DNA of 64,000 nucleotides from Azospirillum sp. TSO22-1 (GTDB lineage Bacteria; Pseudomonadota; Alphaproteobacteria; Azospirillales; Azospirillaceae): assembly GCF_003116015.1 (NCBI RefSeq), contig NZ_LGQZ01000076.1, positions 45,103-109,102 of the forward strand, given 5' to 3'. Both the position numbers and the translations under genes were made by a program. Below are positions 17,510 through 25,048 of this stretch, piece by piece (position 1 is the first letter of the stretch; the number at the start of each line of letters is the position of its first letter). The notes under the pieces are model-generated. The model worked only from the letters and a program-made list of their open reading frames with translations, did not search any database and was not told where the DNA came from.

Positions 17510-18448
17510 ATGCCCCACACCGCTCCGGTGGCCGCCGCCATCGTCACCTTCAACCGCCTGGCGCTTCTGCGCGCCTGCGTCGAGGCGGTGCGCGCGCAAA
17601 AGCCGCGGCCGGCGCGCATCATCGTGGTCGACAGCGGCTCGACCGACGGCACCGCCGAATGGCTGGCGGCGCAGCCCGACCTCGACGTGGTCCGGCAACG
17701 CAACTGCGGTTCGGCCGGCGCCTACCACACCGCCTTCGCCCGCGCGGTGGCGAGCGACCTGCTGTGGACCTGGGCGATGGACGACGACGGCCATCCGCAG
17801 CCGGGCGCGCTGGCCGAACTGCTGCACCAGGCCGAGGCGCACCGGCTGGACATCACCGGGGCCATGGTGGTGGCGGCGCAGGCGCCGGACGAGCTGGCCT
17901 TCCGCCTCGCCGGGCACACCCGCGCCGACGCCGCGGTGGCCGCCGCGGGGGACGGCGGGGTTCTGCTCGGCGACGTCTGCCCGTTCAACGGCACGCTGAT
18001 CCACCGCCGCGTCTTCGAGGTCATCGGCAACATCAAGCGTGAGATGTTCATCTGGGGCGACGAGTGGGAGTTCGGCCTGCGCGCCCGCCGGGCCGGCATG
18101 CGCCTGGGCACCGCGGTGCACGCCCGCCACGTCCACCCGCGCGCGCAGAGCCGCCGCGTCGACCTGTTCGGCGGCTGGCTCGGCTGGGTCGAGGAGCTGC
18201 CGGAGGCGCGCGCCTCCTACTATTTCCGCAACATGGGCTACATCCACGGCCGCTACGAGGGCAAGGCGGCGGTGCCGAAGACGCTGGTCAAATACGGGCT
18301 CTACCACCTGCTGGCGCGGCGCGACCCGGCGGCGTTCCGGCGCTTCGCCGGCTGGTACCTGTCCGGCCTGCTCGACCGCTACCCCGAGGAGCTGAAGGCA
18401 CCGCCGGTGCCGCTGCCGCTTCCCGGCGCGAAGCGCAGGAGCGCCTGA
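17510..18448 (+). CDS. glycosyltransferase family 2 (rhamnosyl/galactofuranosyl type)
   Basis: A 312-residue GT-A transferase. The nucleotide-binding start is AAAIVTFNRLALLRACVEAV, followed by IIVVDSGSTDGTAEWL. The metal-binding motif is WAMDDDGHPQPGALAELL, whose DDDG form is typical of the GlfT/rhamnosyltransferase branch. A later EWEFGLRARRAGMRLG stretch matches the catalytic-base region (E/D with W). It begins 8 bp after the polymerase stop and ends 1 bp before the next transferase, so it is within one operon. Confidence 0.88.
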   Translation: MPHTAPVAAAIVTFNRLALLRACVEAVRAQKPRPARIIVVDSGSTDGTAEWLAAQPDLDVVRQRNCGSAGAYHTAFARAVASDLLWTWAMDDDGHPQPGALAELLHQAEAHRLDITGAMVVAAQAPDELAFRLAGHTRADAAVAAAGDGGVLLGDVCPFNGTLIHRRVFEVIGNIKREMFIWGDEWEFGLRARRAGMRLGTAVHARHVHPRAQSRRVDLFGGWLGWVEELPEARASYYFRNMGYIHGRYEGKAAVPKTLVKYGLYHLLARRDPAAFRRFAGWYLSGLLDRYPEELKAPPVPLPLPGAKRRSA

Positions 18449-18449
18449 C

Positions 18450-19388
18450 ATGGCCACCGTCAGCGCCGTCATCGCCACCTTCAACCGGTGCGCCGAGTTG
18501 CGCACCGCGCTGACCCGCCTGCGCGGGCAGAGCCTCGCGGTGGCGGAGATCCTGGTGGTGGACGACGGCTCGACCGACGGCACCGGCGCCATGATGCGGG
18601 CGGAGTTCCCCGACGCGCGCTACGTCCGCCTGCCGGAGAACCGCGGGCTGATCTGGGCGCGCAACTTCGGCTTCGTGAACACGACGGGCGACTACGTGCT
18701 GTCGGTGGACGACGATTCCTGGTTCGTCGACGACGACGGCCTCGCCCGCGCCGTCGCCCACATGGAGGCGCACCCGGACGTGGCGGCGGCGGCCTGCAAC
18801 ATCACGACGCGCGACGGGCTGGTCTACCTGCCGCCAGGTGCCGCACCGTTCGAGGTGCCGTGGTACGTCGGCTGCGGCCACCTGCTGCGCCGGACGGCGG
18901 TCGAACAGACGGGGCTGTACCTTGCCGAGTTCTACCGCCAGGGCGAGGAGAAGGAGCGCTGCCTGCGCCTGTACGGCGCCGGCTGGCGGGTGATGGCGCT
19001 GCCCGACGTCATGGTCCACCACCACAAGAGCGAGAAGAACCGCGTGCCGGGGCTGGTCCGCCGCTTCGACCACCGCAACGACCTGATCCGCGAGGTCGCC
19101 CGCTGCCCGGTGCGGCTGCTGCCCTGGCGATTCGCCCGCGTGTGGGCGGGGAACAGCTGGAAGAACCTGCGGCACGGGCCGCGGACGACGGATCTGTGGG
19201 TGCTGACGAGGCTACCGGAGATTTTGCGCATCGGGCTGAAGCACCGCCGGCCGGTGGACGAGGCGGCGTACCGGCACTGGCTGCATCTGGCGGCGACCGC
19301 GGCGCCGGGGCGGGTGGGAGACGCGCCCGCGTCAGGCCCCCTCCCAACCTCCCCTCGCGAAGTAAGGGGAGGTTGGGAGGGGGCCTGA
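18450..19388 (+). CDS. glycosyltransferase family 2
   Basis: A 312-residue GT-A transferase: VSAVIATFNRCAELRTALTR at the N-terminus, VDDGSTDGTGAMM, the DxD-type metal site in LSVDDDSWFVDDDG, and a C-terminal basic stretch. It starts 1 bp after its neighbour. The last 18 or so codons and the stop lie inside a perfect 25-bp palindrome (19331-19389), so the native C-terminus seems to have been replaced or extended by a repeat. The tail is not needed for the fold, so the enzyme may well be active. Confidence 0.85.
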   Translation: MATVSAVIATFNRCAELRTALTRLRGQSLAVAEILVVDDGSTDGTGAMMRAEFPDARYVRLPENRGLIWARNFGFVNTTGDYVLSVDDDSWFVDDDGLARAVAHMEAHPDVAAAACNITTRDGLVYLPPGAAPFEVPWYVGCGHLLRRTAVEQTGLYLAEFYRQGEEKERCLRLYGAGWRVMALPDVMVHHHKSEKNRVPGLVRRFDHRNDLIREVARCPVRLLPWRFARVWAGNSWKNLRHGPRTTDLWVLTRLPEILRIGLKHRRPVDEAAYRHWLHLAATAAPGRVGDAPASGPLPTSPREVRGGWEGA

Positions 19389-19389
19389 C
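19331..19389. repeat. perfect 25-bp palindrome overlapping gene end
   Basis: The left arm at 19331-19355 starts GTCAGGCCCCCTCCCAACCT; a 9-base loop CGCGAAGTA follows; the right arm at 19365-19389 is the exact reverse complement. It can act as a hairpin terminator for the EPS operon, though no T-run follows. It contains the stop codon of the preceding glycosyltransferase. Confidence 0.9.
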
Positions 19390-19455
19390 GCCTGTACTTC
19401 CCCTGAAATCTGGTTTAGCGTTCCGGTGGTTGCGCAACCACACGGCGACGCCACC

Positions 19456-19857
19456 ATGACCGACGCCCCGCCCCTTCTGGAACTGGCGATCCGCACGCGC
19501 GACCACGATGCGTGCCTCGCCTTCTACCGGCTTCTTCTCGGCCCGGAGATCCGCTCCCTGTCCAGCACCTACGAGGACGGGCAGCCGGTCCGCATGGCGT
19601 GGTTCGCCTTGGGAGACGGCGCGCGTCTGGTCCTGGCGGACAGCCCGTTCCGGCGGCCGGCCACCCCGCAGACGGCGATCGTCTTCCTGATCCACAGCCC
19701 CGAACCCGAAGCCGTCGAGGCCCGCCTGCGCGCCGCCGGCGTGTGGCTGGAGTCCGGCACCCACACCACCGGCGCCGGCAACCGCGTGTTCATCGTCCAC
19801 GATCCCGACGGCAACGAGCTGTCCGTCGGCACCCGCGGCGACCTGCCGCCCGCCTGA
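19456..19857 (+). CDS. VOC (glyoxalase/bleomycin-resistance fold) family protein
   Basis: A 133-residue protein of two beta-alpha-beta-beta-beta modules. The N-terminal half reads ELAIRTRDHDACLAFYRLLL; the C-terminal half ends in VFIVHDPDGNELSVG, the usual metal-ligand glutamate strand. The family includes glyoxalase I, dioxygenases and resistance proteins, and the sequence alone does not fix a reaction. ATG 19456 is preferred to GTG 19426. The next gene begins 11 bp downstream. Confidence 0.8.
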   Translation: MTDAPPLLELAIRTRDHDACLAFYRLLLGPEIRSLSSTYEDGQPVRMAWFALGDGARLVLADSPFRRPATPQTAIVFLIHSPEPEAVEARLRAAGVWLESGTHTTGAGNRVFIVHDPDGNELSVGTRGDLPPA

Positions 19858-19868
19858 GGACCCGCCCC

Positions 19869-20129
19869 ATGCTGGAACTGCGCCCCAACTGCGAGTGCTG
19901 CGACAAGGACCTGCCGCCGGAGTCGCTGGACGCCTACATCTGCTCCTTCGAGTGCACCTTCTGCGGCGGCTGCAAGGACGCGGTGCTGGACGGCCGCTGT
20001 CCGAACTGCGGCGGCGAGCTGGTCCGCCGCCCGGTGCGCCCGGCGGAAAAGCTGGCGAACAACCCGCCCGGCACCACGCGCGTGCTGAAACCGCAGGGCT
20101 GCGCGCCGCACCCCCACCCCCACGGTTGA
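19869..20129 (+). CDS. DUF1272 domain protein, cysteine-rich
   Basis: An 86-residue protein with nine cysteines in its first 60 residues, in pairs such as NCECCDKDL, ICSFECTFCGGCKD and CPNCGGEL. This is the pattern of DUF1272, a predicted zinc-binding family of unknown function. The tail is His/Pro-rich (GCAPHPHPHG). It follows the VOC gene closely and probably shares its transcript. Its 3' end overlaps the rpmH promoter. Confidence 0.82.
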   Translation: MLELRPNCECCDKDLPPESLDAYICSFECTFCGGCKDAVLDGRCPNCGGELVRRPVRPAEKLANNPPGTTRVLKPQGCAPHPHPHG

Positions 20130-20153
20130 CTCTCGGGACCGTCGCCCTTATAC
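20126..20153 (+). promoter_or_regulatory. sigma-70-type promoter for rpmH
   Basis: TTGACT at 20126-20131, a 16-bp spacer and TTATAC at 20148-20153. The -35 box starts inside the last codons of the upstream gene. Transcription would begin near 20160, leaving a leader of about 68 bases before the rpmH GTG. Confidence 0.7.
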
Positions 20154-20154
20154 A

Positions 20155-20197
20155 GCGGGGCTCGTTTTGCCTCGCCCTGGTCGCGGGGCTCGTTTTG
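20155..20197 (+). repeat. 15-bp direct repeat in rpmH leader
   Basis: GCGGGGCTCGTTTTG occurs at 20155-20169 and again at 20183-20197, 28 bp apart, just after the promoter and before the start codon of rpmH. Confidence 0.85.
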
Positions 20198-20227
20198 TCC
20201 CGTGATCGATCTGACGGAGTAAGTGTC

Positions 20228-20362
20228 GTGAAGCGTACCTTCCAGCCGAGCAAGCTCGTGCGCAAGCGCCGCCATGGTTTCCGCGCCCGCATGGCCACGG
20301 TCGGCGGCCGCAAGGTCCTCGCCCGCCGCCGCGCCCGCGGCCGCAAGGTCCTGAGCGCCTAA
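20228..20362 (+). CDS. rpmH: 50S ribosomal protein L34
   Basis: A 44-residue, very basic protein with the invariant L34 sequence MKRTFQPSKLVRKRRHGF and RARGRKVLSA at the end. It binds 23S rRNA in the large subunit. It starts at GTG 20228, since no ATG is available in frame, with ACGGAG upstream. It begins the conserved block rpmH-rnpA-yidD-yidC-engB. Confidence 0.97.
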   Translation: MKRTFQPSKLVRKRRHGFRARMATVGGRKVLARRRARGRKVLSA

Positions 20363-20369
20363 GGGCCCG

Positions 20370-20777
20370 ATGACGGCGCCGGACCTCAAGGTCGGGCGCC
20401 TGAAGAATCGGCCGGAGTTCCTGGCCGTGGCCGGGGCGCGCCGCAAGCACGTCGCTCCCGGCCTGATCCTGCAGGTGCGCCGACACGATGACCGCCAACG
20501 GCCCGCTCCCGGCGAGCCGTTGCTTCGTGTTGGCCTGACGGCGAGCCGCAAGGTCGGCAACGCCGTGAAGCGAAACCGCGCCCGCCGCCGCCTGCGCGAG
20601 GCGGCGCGGCTCCTGCTGCCCGCCAACGCGTTGCCGGGCTTCGACCTCGTCCTGGTGGCGCGCGGCGAGACGCCGGACCGCCCCTGGACCGACCTGCTGA
20701 ACGACCTCACCTCCGGGCTGAAGCGCCTGGGCGTCTGGCGCAGCGAAAAAGAACCGAATCCGGAGATACGACCATGA
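20370..20777 (+). CDS. rnpA: ribonuclease P protein component
   Basis: A 135-residue basic protein that helps the RNase P RNA cut 5' leaders from pre-tRNAs. The family signature is clear: GLTASRKVGNAVKRNRARRR, with the RNR motif, followed by REAARLLLP. It starts 7 bp after rpmH and overlaps yidD by ATGA (20774-20777). Confidence 0.96.
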   Translation: MTAPDLKVGRLKNRPEFLAVAGARRKHVAPGLILQVRRHDDRQRPAPGEPLLRVGLTASRKVGNAVKRNRARRRLREAARLLLPANALPGFDLVLVARGETPDRPWTDLLNDLTSGLKRLGVWRSEKEPNPEIRP

Positions 20778-21052
20778 GCCCGCTCGCCCGCGTGCTGTAC
20801 GGGCTGGTCGTCGTCTACCAGTACACGCTGTCGGCGTTCATCGGCCGGCACTGCCGATTTCTTCCGACCTGTTCCAACTACGCGCTGGACGCGCTATCTA
20901 AGCACGGGGCGATCCGGGGCAGCCTGCTGGCCGGCCGGAGGATCCTGCGTTGCCATCCCTGGGGCGGTTCGGGCTACGACCCGGTGCCCGAGCCGGGGGA
21001 GGACCGCCGCACCAAGCCGCACGGGTGCGGCGGGGCGCATCACCAGCACTGA
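20774..21052 (+). CDS. yidD: membrane protein insertion efficiency factor YidD
   Basis: A 92-residue protein with the YidD hallmarks: a hydrophobic N-terminal helix (LARVLYGLVVVYQYTLSAF), then CRFLPTCSNYALDAL and RILRCHPWGGSGYDPVP. It is membrane-associated and assists YidC. It overlaps rnpA and lies 60 bp before yidC. Confidence 0.95.
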   Translation: MSPLARVLYGLVVVYQYTLSAFIGRHCRFLPTCSNYALDALSKHGAIRGSLLAGRRILRCHPWGGSGYDPVPEPGEDRRTKPHGCGGAHHQH

Positions 21053-21112
21053 ACCGTTTCGACCACCGCCGCACACCCATTCGATAGGCCCGCTGGAGAT
21101 TCTCGGGGAGCC

Positions 21113-22807
21113 ATGACCGACCAACGCAACCTCATCCTCGCGATCGCCCTGTCGATCGCCATCCTGCTGGGCTTCCAATACTTCTACGAAGGCCCGAAGG
21201 TGCAGCAGCAGCGCCAGCAGCAGGCGCAGCAGACGGAGGCGCCGGTCAACGTCCCCTCCCCCACGGCCGCCCAGCCCGAGGTGGCGAAGGACGCCGCGCA
21301 GATCCTCGCCGAGCAGGCCGGCAGCCGCATCAAGATCGACACGCCGGCGCTGCACGGCTCGATCAACCTGGTGGGCGGGCGAATCGACGACCTGAAGCTG
21401 GCCGACTACCACGCGACGCCCGACCGCGGCAGCCCGGAGATCGCGCTGCTCGCCCCGGCCGGCGCGCCCAACGCCTATTACGCCGAGTTCGGCTGGGTGC
21501 CGGAGGACCGCTCGCTGCCCGTCCCCGCCGCCGACACCATGTGGACGGCCGCCGGCCAGACGCTGGGCCCGGACAAGCCGGTGACGCTGACCTGGGACAA
21601 CGGCAAGGGCCTGGTGTTCGAGCGCACCATCGCGGTGGACAAGCAGTACATGTTCACCGTCACCCAGAAGGTGCGCAACACCACCGGCGCCCCGGTGAAG
21701 CTGCTGCCCTACAGCCTCGTCTCGCGCCACGGCACGCCGCACACCGAGGGCTACTACATCCTGCACGAGGGCCCGCTGGGCGTCTTCGACGGCAAGCTGA
21801 ACGAGCACAAGTACGACGACCTGAAGAAGGCCGGCACCATCAGCAAGCCGACCACCGGCGGCTGGATCGGCGTCACCGACAAGTATTGGCTGGTCTCGCT
21901 GATCCCCGACGCCAAGGCGGCGGAGACCGCGCGCTTCGTCCACACCACCGTGGGCAACCAGGACCGCTTCCAGGTCGACCTGATGGGCCAGGCGATCGAG
22001 GTGCCGGCCGGCGGTGCGGCGGAAGACACCGCCCGCCTGTTCGCCGGCGCCAAGCAGGTGCGCCTGCTGGACGCCTACGCCAAGCAGTACGACATCACCA
22101 ACTTCGACCTCGCCATCGACTTCGGCTGGTTCTACTTCCTGACCAAGCCGTTCTTCTACGCGATCGACATCATCGCCGGGCTGGTCGGCAACTTCGGCGT
22201 GGCGATCCTGATCTTCACGGTGATCGTCAAGGCGGCGTTCTTCCCGCTCGCCAACAAGTCCTATCAGGCCATGAGCAAGATGAAGAAGCTCCAGCCTGAG
22301 ATGACCAAGATCCGCGAGCGCTTCGAGGACGACAAGGTCCGCCAGCAGCAGGAGATGATGGCGCTCTACAAGCGCGAGAAGGTCAACCCGATGGCGGGCT
22401 GCCTGCCCATCGTGATCCAGATCCCGGTGTTCTTCGCGCTGTACAAGGTGCTGTTCGTCACCATCGAGATGCGGCACGCGCCGTTCTTCGGCTGGATCCA
22501 CGACCTGTCGGCGCCCGACCCGACGACCATCTTCAACCTGTTCGGCCTGATCCCGTGGGATCCGCCGCACATGCTGATGCTGGGCATCTGGCCGCTCATC
22601 ATGGGCGTCACCATGTGGTTCCAGCAGAAGCTGAACCCGGCCCCGCCCGACCCGGTGCAGGCCAAGATGTTCCAGTTCCTGCCGATCGTCTTCACCTTCA
22701 TGCTGGCCAGCTTCCCGGCCGGTCTGGTGATCTACTGGGCCTGGAACAACACGCTGTCCATCGCCCAGCAGTGGCTGATCATGCGCAAGGCCGGCGTGAA
22801 GGCCTGA
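21113..22807 (+). CDS. yidC: membrane protein insertase YidC
   Basis: A 564-residue inner-membrane insertase. An N-terminal anchor (LILAIALSIAILLGFQYFY) precedes a Gln-rich linker, the large periplasmic beta domain (about residues 70-340) and the five-helix insertase core. The core includes FGVAILIFTVIVKAAFFPLA, the cytoplasmic hairpin MKKLQPEMTKIRERFEDDK and NPMAGCLPIVIQIPVFFALY. Length and domain order match the Gram-negative type. GGGGAG precedes ATG 21113. Confidence 0.97.
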   Translation: MTDQRNLILAIALSIAILLGFQYFYEGPKVQQQRQQQAQQTEAPVNVPSPTAAQPEVAKDAAQILAEQAGSRIKIDTPALHGSINLVGGRIDDLKLADYHATPDRGSPEIALLAPAGAPNAYYAEFGWVPEDRSLPVPAADTMWTAAGQTLGPDKPVTLTWDNGKGLVFERTIAVDKQYMFTVTQKVRNTTGAPVKLLPYSLVSRHGTPHTEGYYILHEGPLGVFDGKLNEHKYDDLKKAGTISKPTTGGWIGVTDKYWLVSLIPDAKAAETARFVHTTVGNQDRFQVDLMGQAIEVPAGGAAEDTARLFAGAKQVRLLDAYAKQYDITNFDLAIDFGWFYFLTKPFFYAIDIIAGLVGNFGVAILIFTVIVKAAFFPLANKSYQAMSKMKKLQPEMTKIRERFEDDKVRQQQEMMALYKREKVNPMAGCLPIVIQIPVFFALYKVLFVTIEMRHAPFFGWIHDLSAPDPTTIFNLFGLIPWDPPHMLMLGIWPLIMGVTMWFQQKLNPAPPDPVQAKMFQFLPIVFTFMLASFPAGLVIYWAWNNTLSIAQQWLIMRKAGVKA

Positions 22808-22825
22808 CGCACGAGCACCTCCCTG

Positions 22826-22860
22826 AAGCCCTTCTCCTCGCACGGGGGGAAGGGCTTTTG
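22826..22860 (+). terminator. hairpin terminator after yidC
   Basis: AAGCCCTTCTCC pairs with GGGGAAGGGCTT across a short loop (one G/A mismatch), followed by TTTT. It lies 19 bp after the yidC stop and 16 bp before engB. Confidence 0.65.
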
Positions 22861-22875
22861 CTATCTGGTGGCCCC

Positions 22876-23544
22876 ATGACCGACACCGAACCGAAATCCC
22901 CCTCCCTCACCGGCAACCTCAGCGACGCGGAGGTCGAGGCCGGGCGGCTGCTGTTCGCGCAGGCCTGCGACTTCGTCTGGGGCGCCGACGCGCTGTCCCA
23001 GCTGCCCGAGGCGACGCTGCCGGAGGTCGCCTTCGCCGGCCGCTCCAACGTCGGCAAGTCCAGCCTGATCAACGCGCTGACCGGGCGCAGGACGCTGGCC
23101 CGCACCTCCAACACGCCGGGGCGCACGCAGCAACTCAACTTCTTCGACCTCGGCGGCCGGCTGCGGCTGGTCGACATGCCCGGCTACGGCTACGCCAAGG
23201 AGGCCAAGGACAAGGTCGAGGCGTGGAACACGCTGGTGCGCCGATTCCTCAAGGGACGCGTGGTGCTGCGCCGGGCGCTGGTGCTGATCGACTCCCGGCA
23301 CGGGCTGAAGCCCAACGACCAGGAGATCCTCACCATGCTGGATCAGGCCGCCGTGCCCTACCAGATCGTGCTGACCAAGGCCGACAAGGTGAAGCCGCAG
23401 GCGCTGGAGAACATCCGCATCCAGACCCTCGCCGCGCTGAAGAAGCACCCCGCCGCCTTCCCGGAGGTGCACGTCACCAGCTCCGACAAGGGCCTGGGCA
23501 TCGCCGAGCTGCGCGCCAGCCTCGCCAAGCTGACCGAATACTGA
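22876..23544 (+). CDS. engB: ribosome biogenesis GTP-binding protein EngB/YsxC
   Basis: A 222-residue TRAFAC-class GTPase needed for large-subunit assembly. G1 is FAGRSNVGKSSLINALTG, G2 lies in TSNTPGRTQQLNFF, G3 is VDMPGYGYA, G4 is LTKADKV and G5 is VTSSDKGLGI. ATG 22876 gives a normal family length with a 50-residue N-terminal extension. In many alphaproteobacteria argB follows; here argB is 4.4 kb away. Confidence 0.96.
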   Translation: MTDTEPKSPSLTGNLSDAEVEAGRLLFAQACDFVWGADALSQLPEATLPEVAFAGRSNVGKSSLINALTGRRTLARTSNTPGRTQQLNFFDLGGRLRLVDMPGYGYAKEAKDKVEAWNTLVRRFLKGRVVLRRALVLIDSRHGLKPNDQEILTMLDQAAVPYQIVLTKADKVKPQALENIRIQTLAALKKHPAAFPEVHVTSSDKGLGIAELRASLAKLTEY

Positions 23545-23551
23545 CCCGGCC

Positions 23552-24823
23552 ATGCGCGTCGAGGTCACGCCGGCCCTGCTCTTCCTGGTGCAGGCGATCC
23601 TGCTGATCGCGGTGCCGTTCCTGCTGTGGCGCCTCAGCGGCATCCGCCGGGTGGCGCCGATGGTGGTGATCCAGATCCTGTTCGGCGTGGCGCTCGGCCC
23701 CTCGCTGCTCGGGTGGGTGGCCCCGAACCTATGGGAAGCGCTGTTCGCGCCGAAGATCCTGGCGCCGCTGTCCGGCCTGTCCTGGCTGGCGGTGGTGCTG
23801 TTCGCCTTCCTGACCGGCCTGCACCTGGACGTCACCGAGTTCCGCGGCAAAAGCCGCGCCTTCGTGGCGGTCAGCCTGTCCAGCCTCGTGGTGCCGACGC
23901 TGCTCGGCACGGGCCTGGGCTGGTGGATCGCCGGCGCGCTGCCGGGCATGGCCGGTCCCGCCGCCTCGCCCGCATTGTTCGCCGTCGGCTTCGGCGTCTG
24001 CCTGGGCGTCACCGCGCTGCCGGTGCTGGGCGCCATCCTGCGCGAGATGGGGCTGATCGAGCAGCGCGTCGGCCGTCTGGCGCTCGGCTACGCGGCGGTC
24101 AACGACGCGGCGCTGTGGGTGCTGGTGACGGCGGTGCTGGCCTGGGCCTCGGGCCGCGGCGGCGAGGAGGTGACCTGGGTGCTGGCGCTCGGCGCCGGCT
24201 ACCTCGCGGTCTCCGCCTTCGTCGCCAAGCCGCTGCTGGAGCGCCTGTTCGCCCGCGTCGCGCCGGGCGACGAGGTGGGCGACACCGCCATCGTGCTGAC
24301 CTGCGCCGGCCTGCTGGCGTCCGCCGCGGTGACCGAGGCCATCGGCCTGCACTACATCCTGGGCGCCTTCGTCGCCGGCACGGTGATGCCGAAGCGCCTC
24401 GCCGCCGCCGTCCTCGACCGGCTGGAGCATTTCGCCACGCTGGTGCTGCTGCCCTTCTTCTTCACGCTGACCGGGCTGAAGGTGACGCTCGACCTGTCGG
24501 AGCCGGCGCAATGGACGGTGTTCGCGCTGGCCACCCTGGTCACCATCGCCGGCAAGCTGCTGGGCACCGCGCTGCCGGCCCGGCTGTCCGGCGAGAGCTG
24601 GGGCGATTCCTGGCGGCTCGGCGCGCTGATGCCATGCAAGGGGCTGATGGAGGTCATCGTGCTGACCATCCTGCTGGACGCGCGGGTGCTGTCGGTCGGC
24701 GCCTTCTCCGCCCTGGTGCTGATGGCCATCGCCACCACCGCGCTGACCCAGCCGATGACGCTGCTCGCCGGGAGAGGCGCAGAAGCGAACAGGAATCTGG
24801 GGTTGGAGCGCCGGAACGGTTAA
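23552..24823 (+). CDS. cation:proton antiporter (CPA2, Na+/H+ exchanger domain)
   Basis: A 423-residue membrane protein of 11-13 hydrophobic segments that would exchange Na+ or K+ for H+. Family marks are the early FGVALGPSLLGWV helix, GVTALPVLGAILREMG, the charged pair region LGYAAVNDAALWVL (Asn-Asp) and late MPCKGLMEVIVL. No C-terminal TrkA-N domain follows. It starts 7 bp after engB, so it probably uses the engB transcript. The last 20 codons run into a sharply AT-rich region. Confidence 0.88.
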   Translation: MRVEVTPALLFLVQAILLIAVPFLLWRLSGIRRVAPMVVIQILFGVALGPSLLGWVAPNLWEALFAPKILAPLSGLSWLAVVLFAFLTGLHLDVTEFRGKSRAFVAVSLSSLVVPTLLGTGLGWWIAGALPGMAGPAASPALFAVGFGVCLGVTALPVLGAILREMGLIEQRVGRLALGYAAVNDAALWVLVTAVLAWASGRGGEEVTWVLALGAGYLAVSAFVAKPLLERLFARVAPGDEVGDTAIVLTCAGLLASAAVTEAIGLHYILGAFVAGTVMPKRLAAAVLDRLEHFATLVLLPFFFTLTGLKVTLDLSEPAQWTVFALATLVTIAGKLLGTALPARLSGESWGDSWRLGALMPCKGLMEVIVLTILLDARVLSVGAFSALVLMAIATTALTQPMTLLAGRGAEANRNLGLERRNG

Positions 24824-25048
24824 GATCCTCTCCCAATGTAATATGCAATAACTCCTTACGGAATAGCAGATTCCGCACTTTAGACAAAAAACAATCCTTC
24901 GAAATTTCCGTGTAAGATATTTCACAGCTGAAGCATACTTGAGTATGACTTCAAGCACGTTCACGTTCTATAAATAAGTTTCACACACGATACCCCCCAT
25001 GAGCCGTGCCGTCTGCGATGAATATTTGCGGATCATGGGATCGAAATC
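24824..25048. other. AT-rich intergenic region
   Basis: A 225-bp gap of much lower GC than the rest, with runs such as ACAAAAAACAATCC and TATAAATAAG. An inverted repeat, CATAC-ttga-GTATG, lies at 24934-24947 and is extended by GAAG/CTTC arms. It probably contains the promoter and operator of the next gene. No ORF is convincing. Confidence 0.5.
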
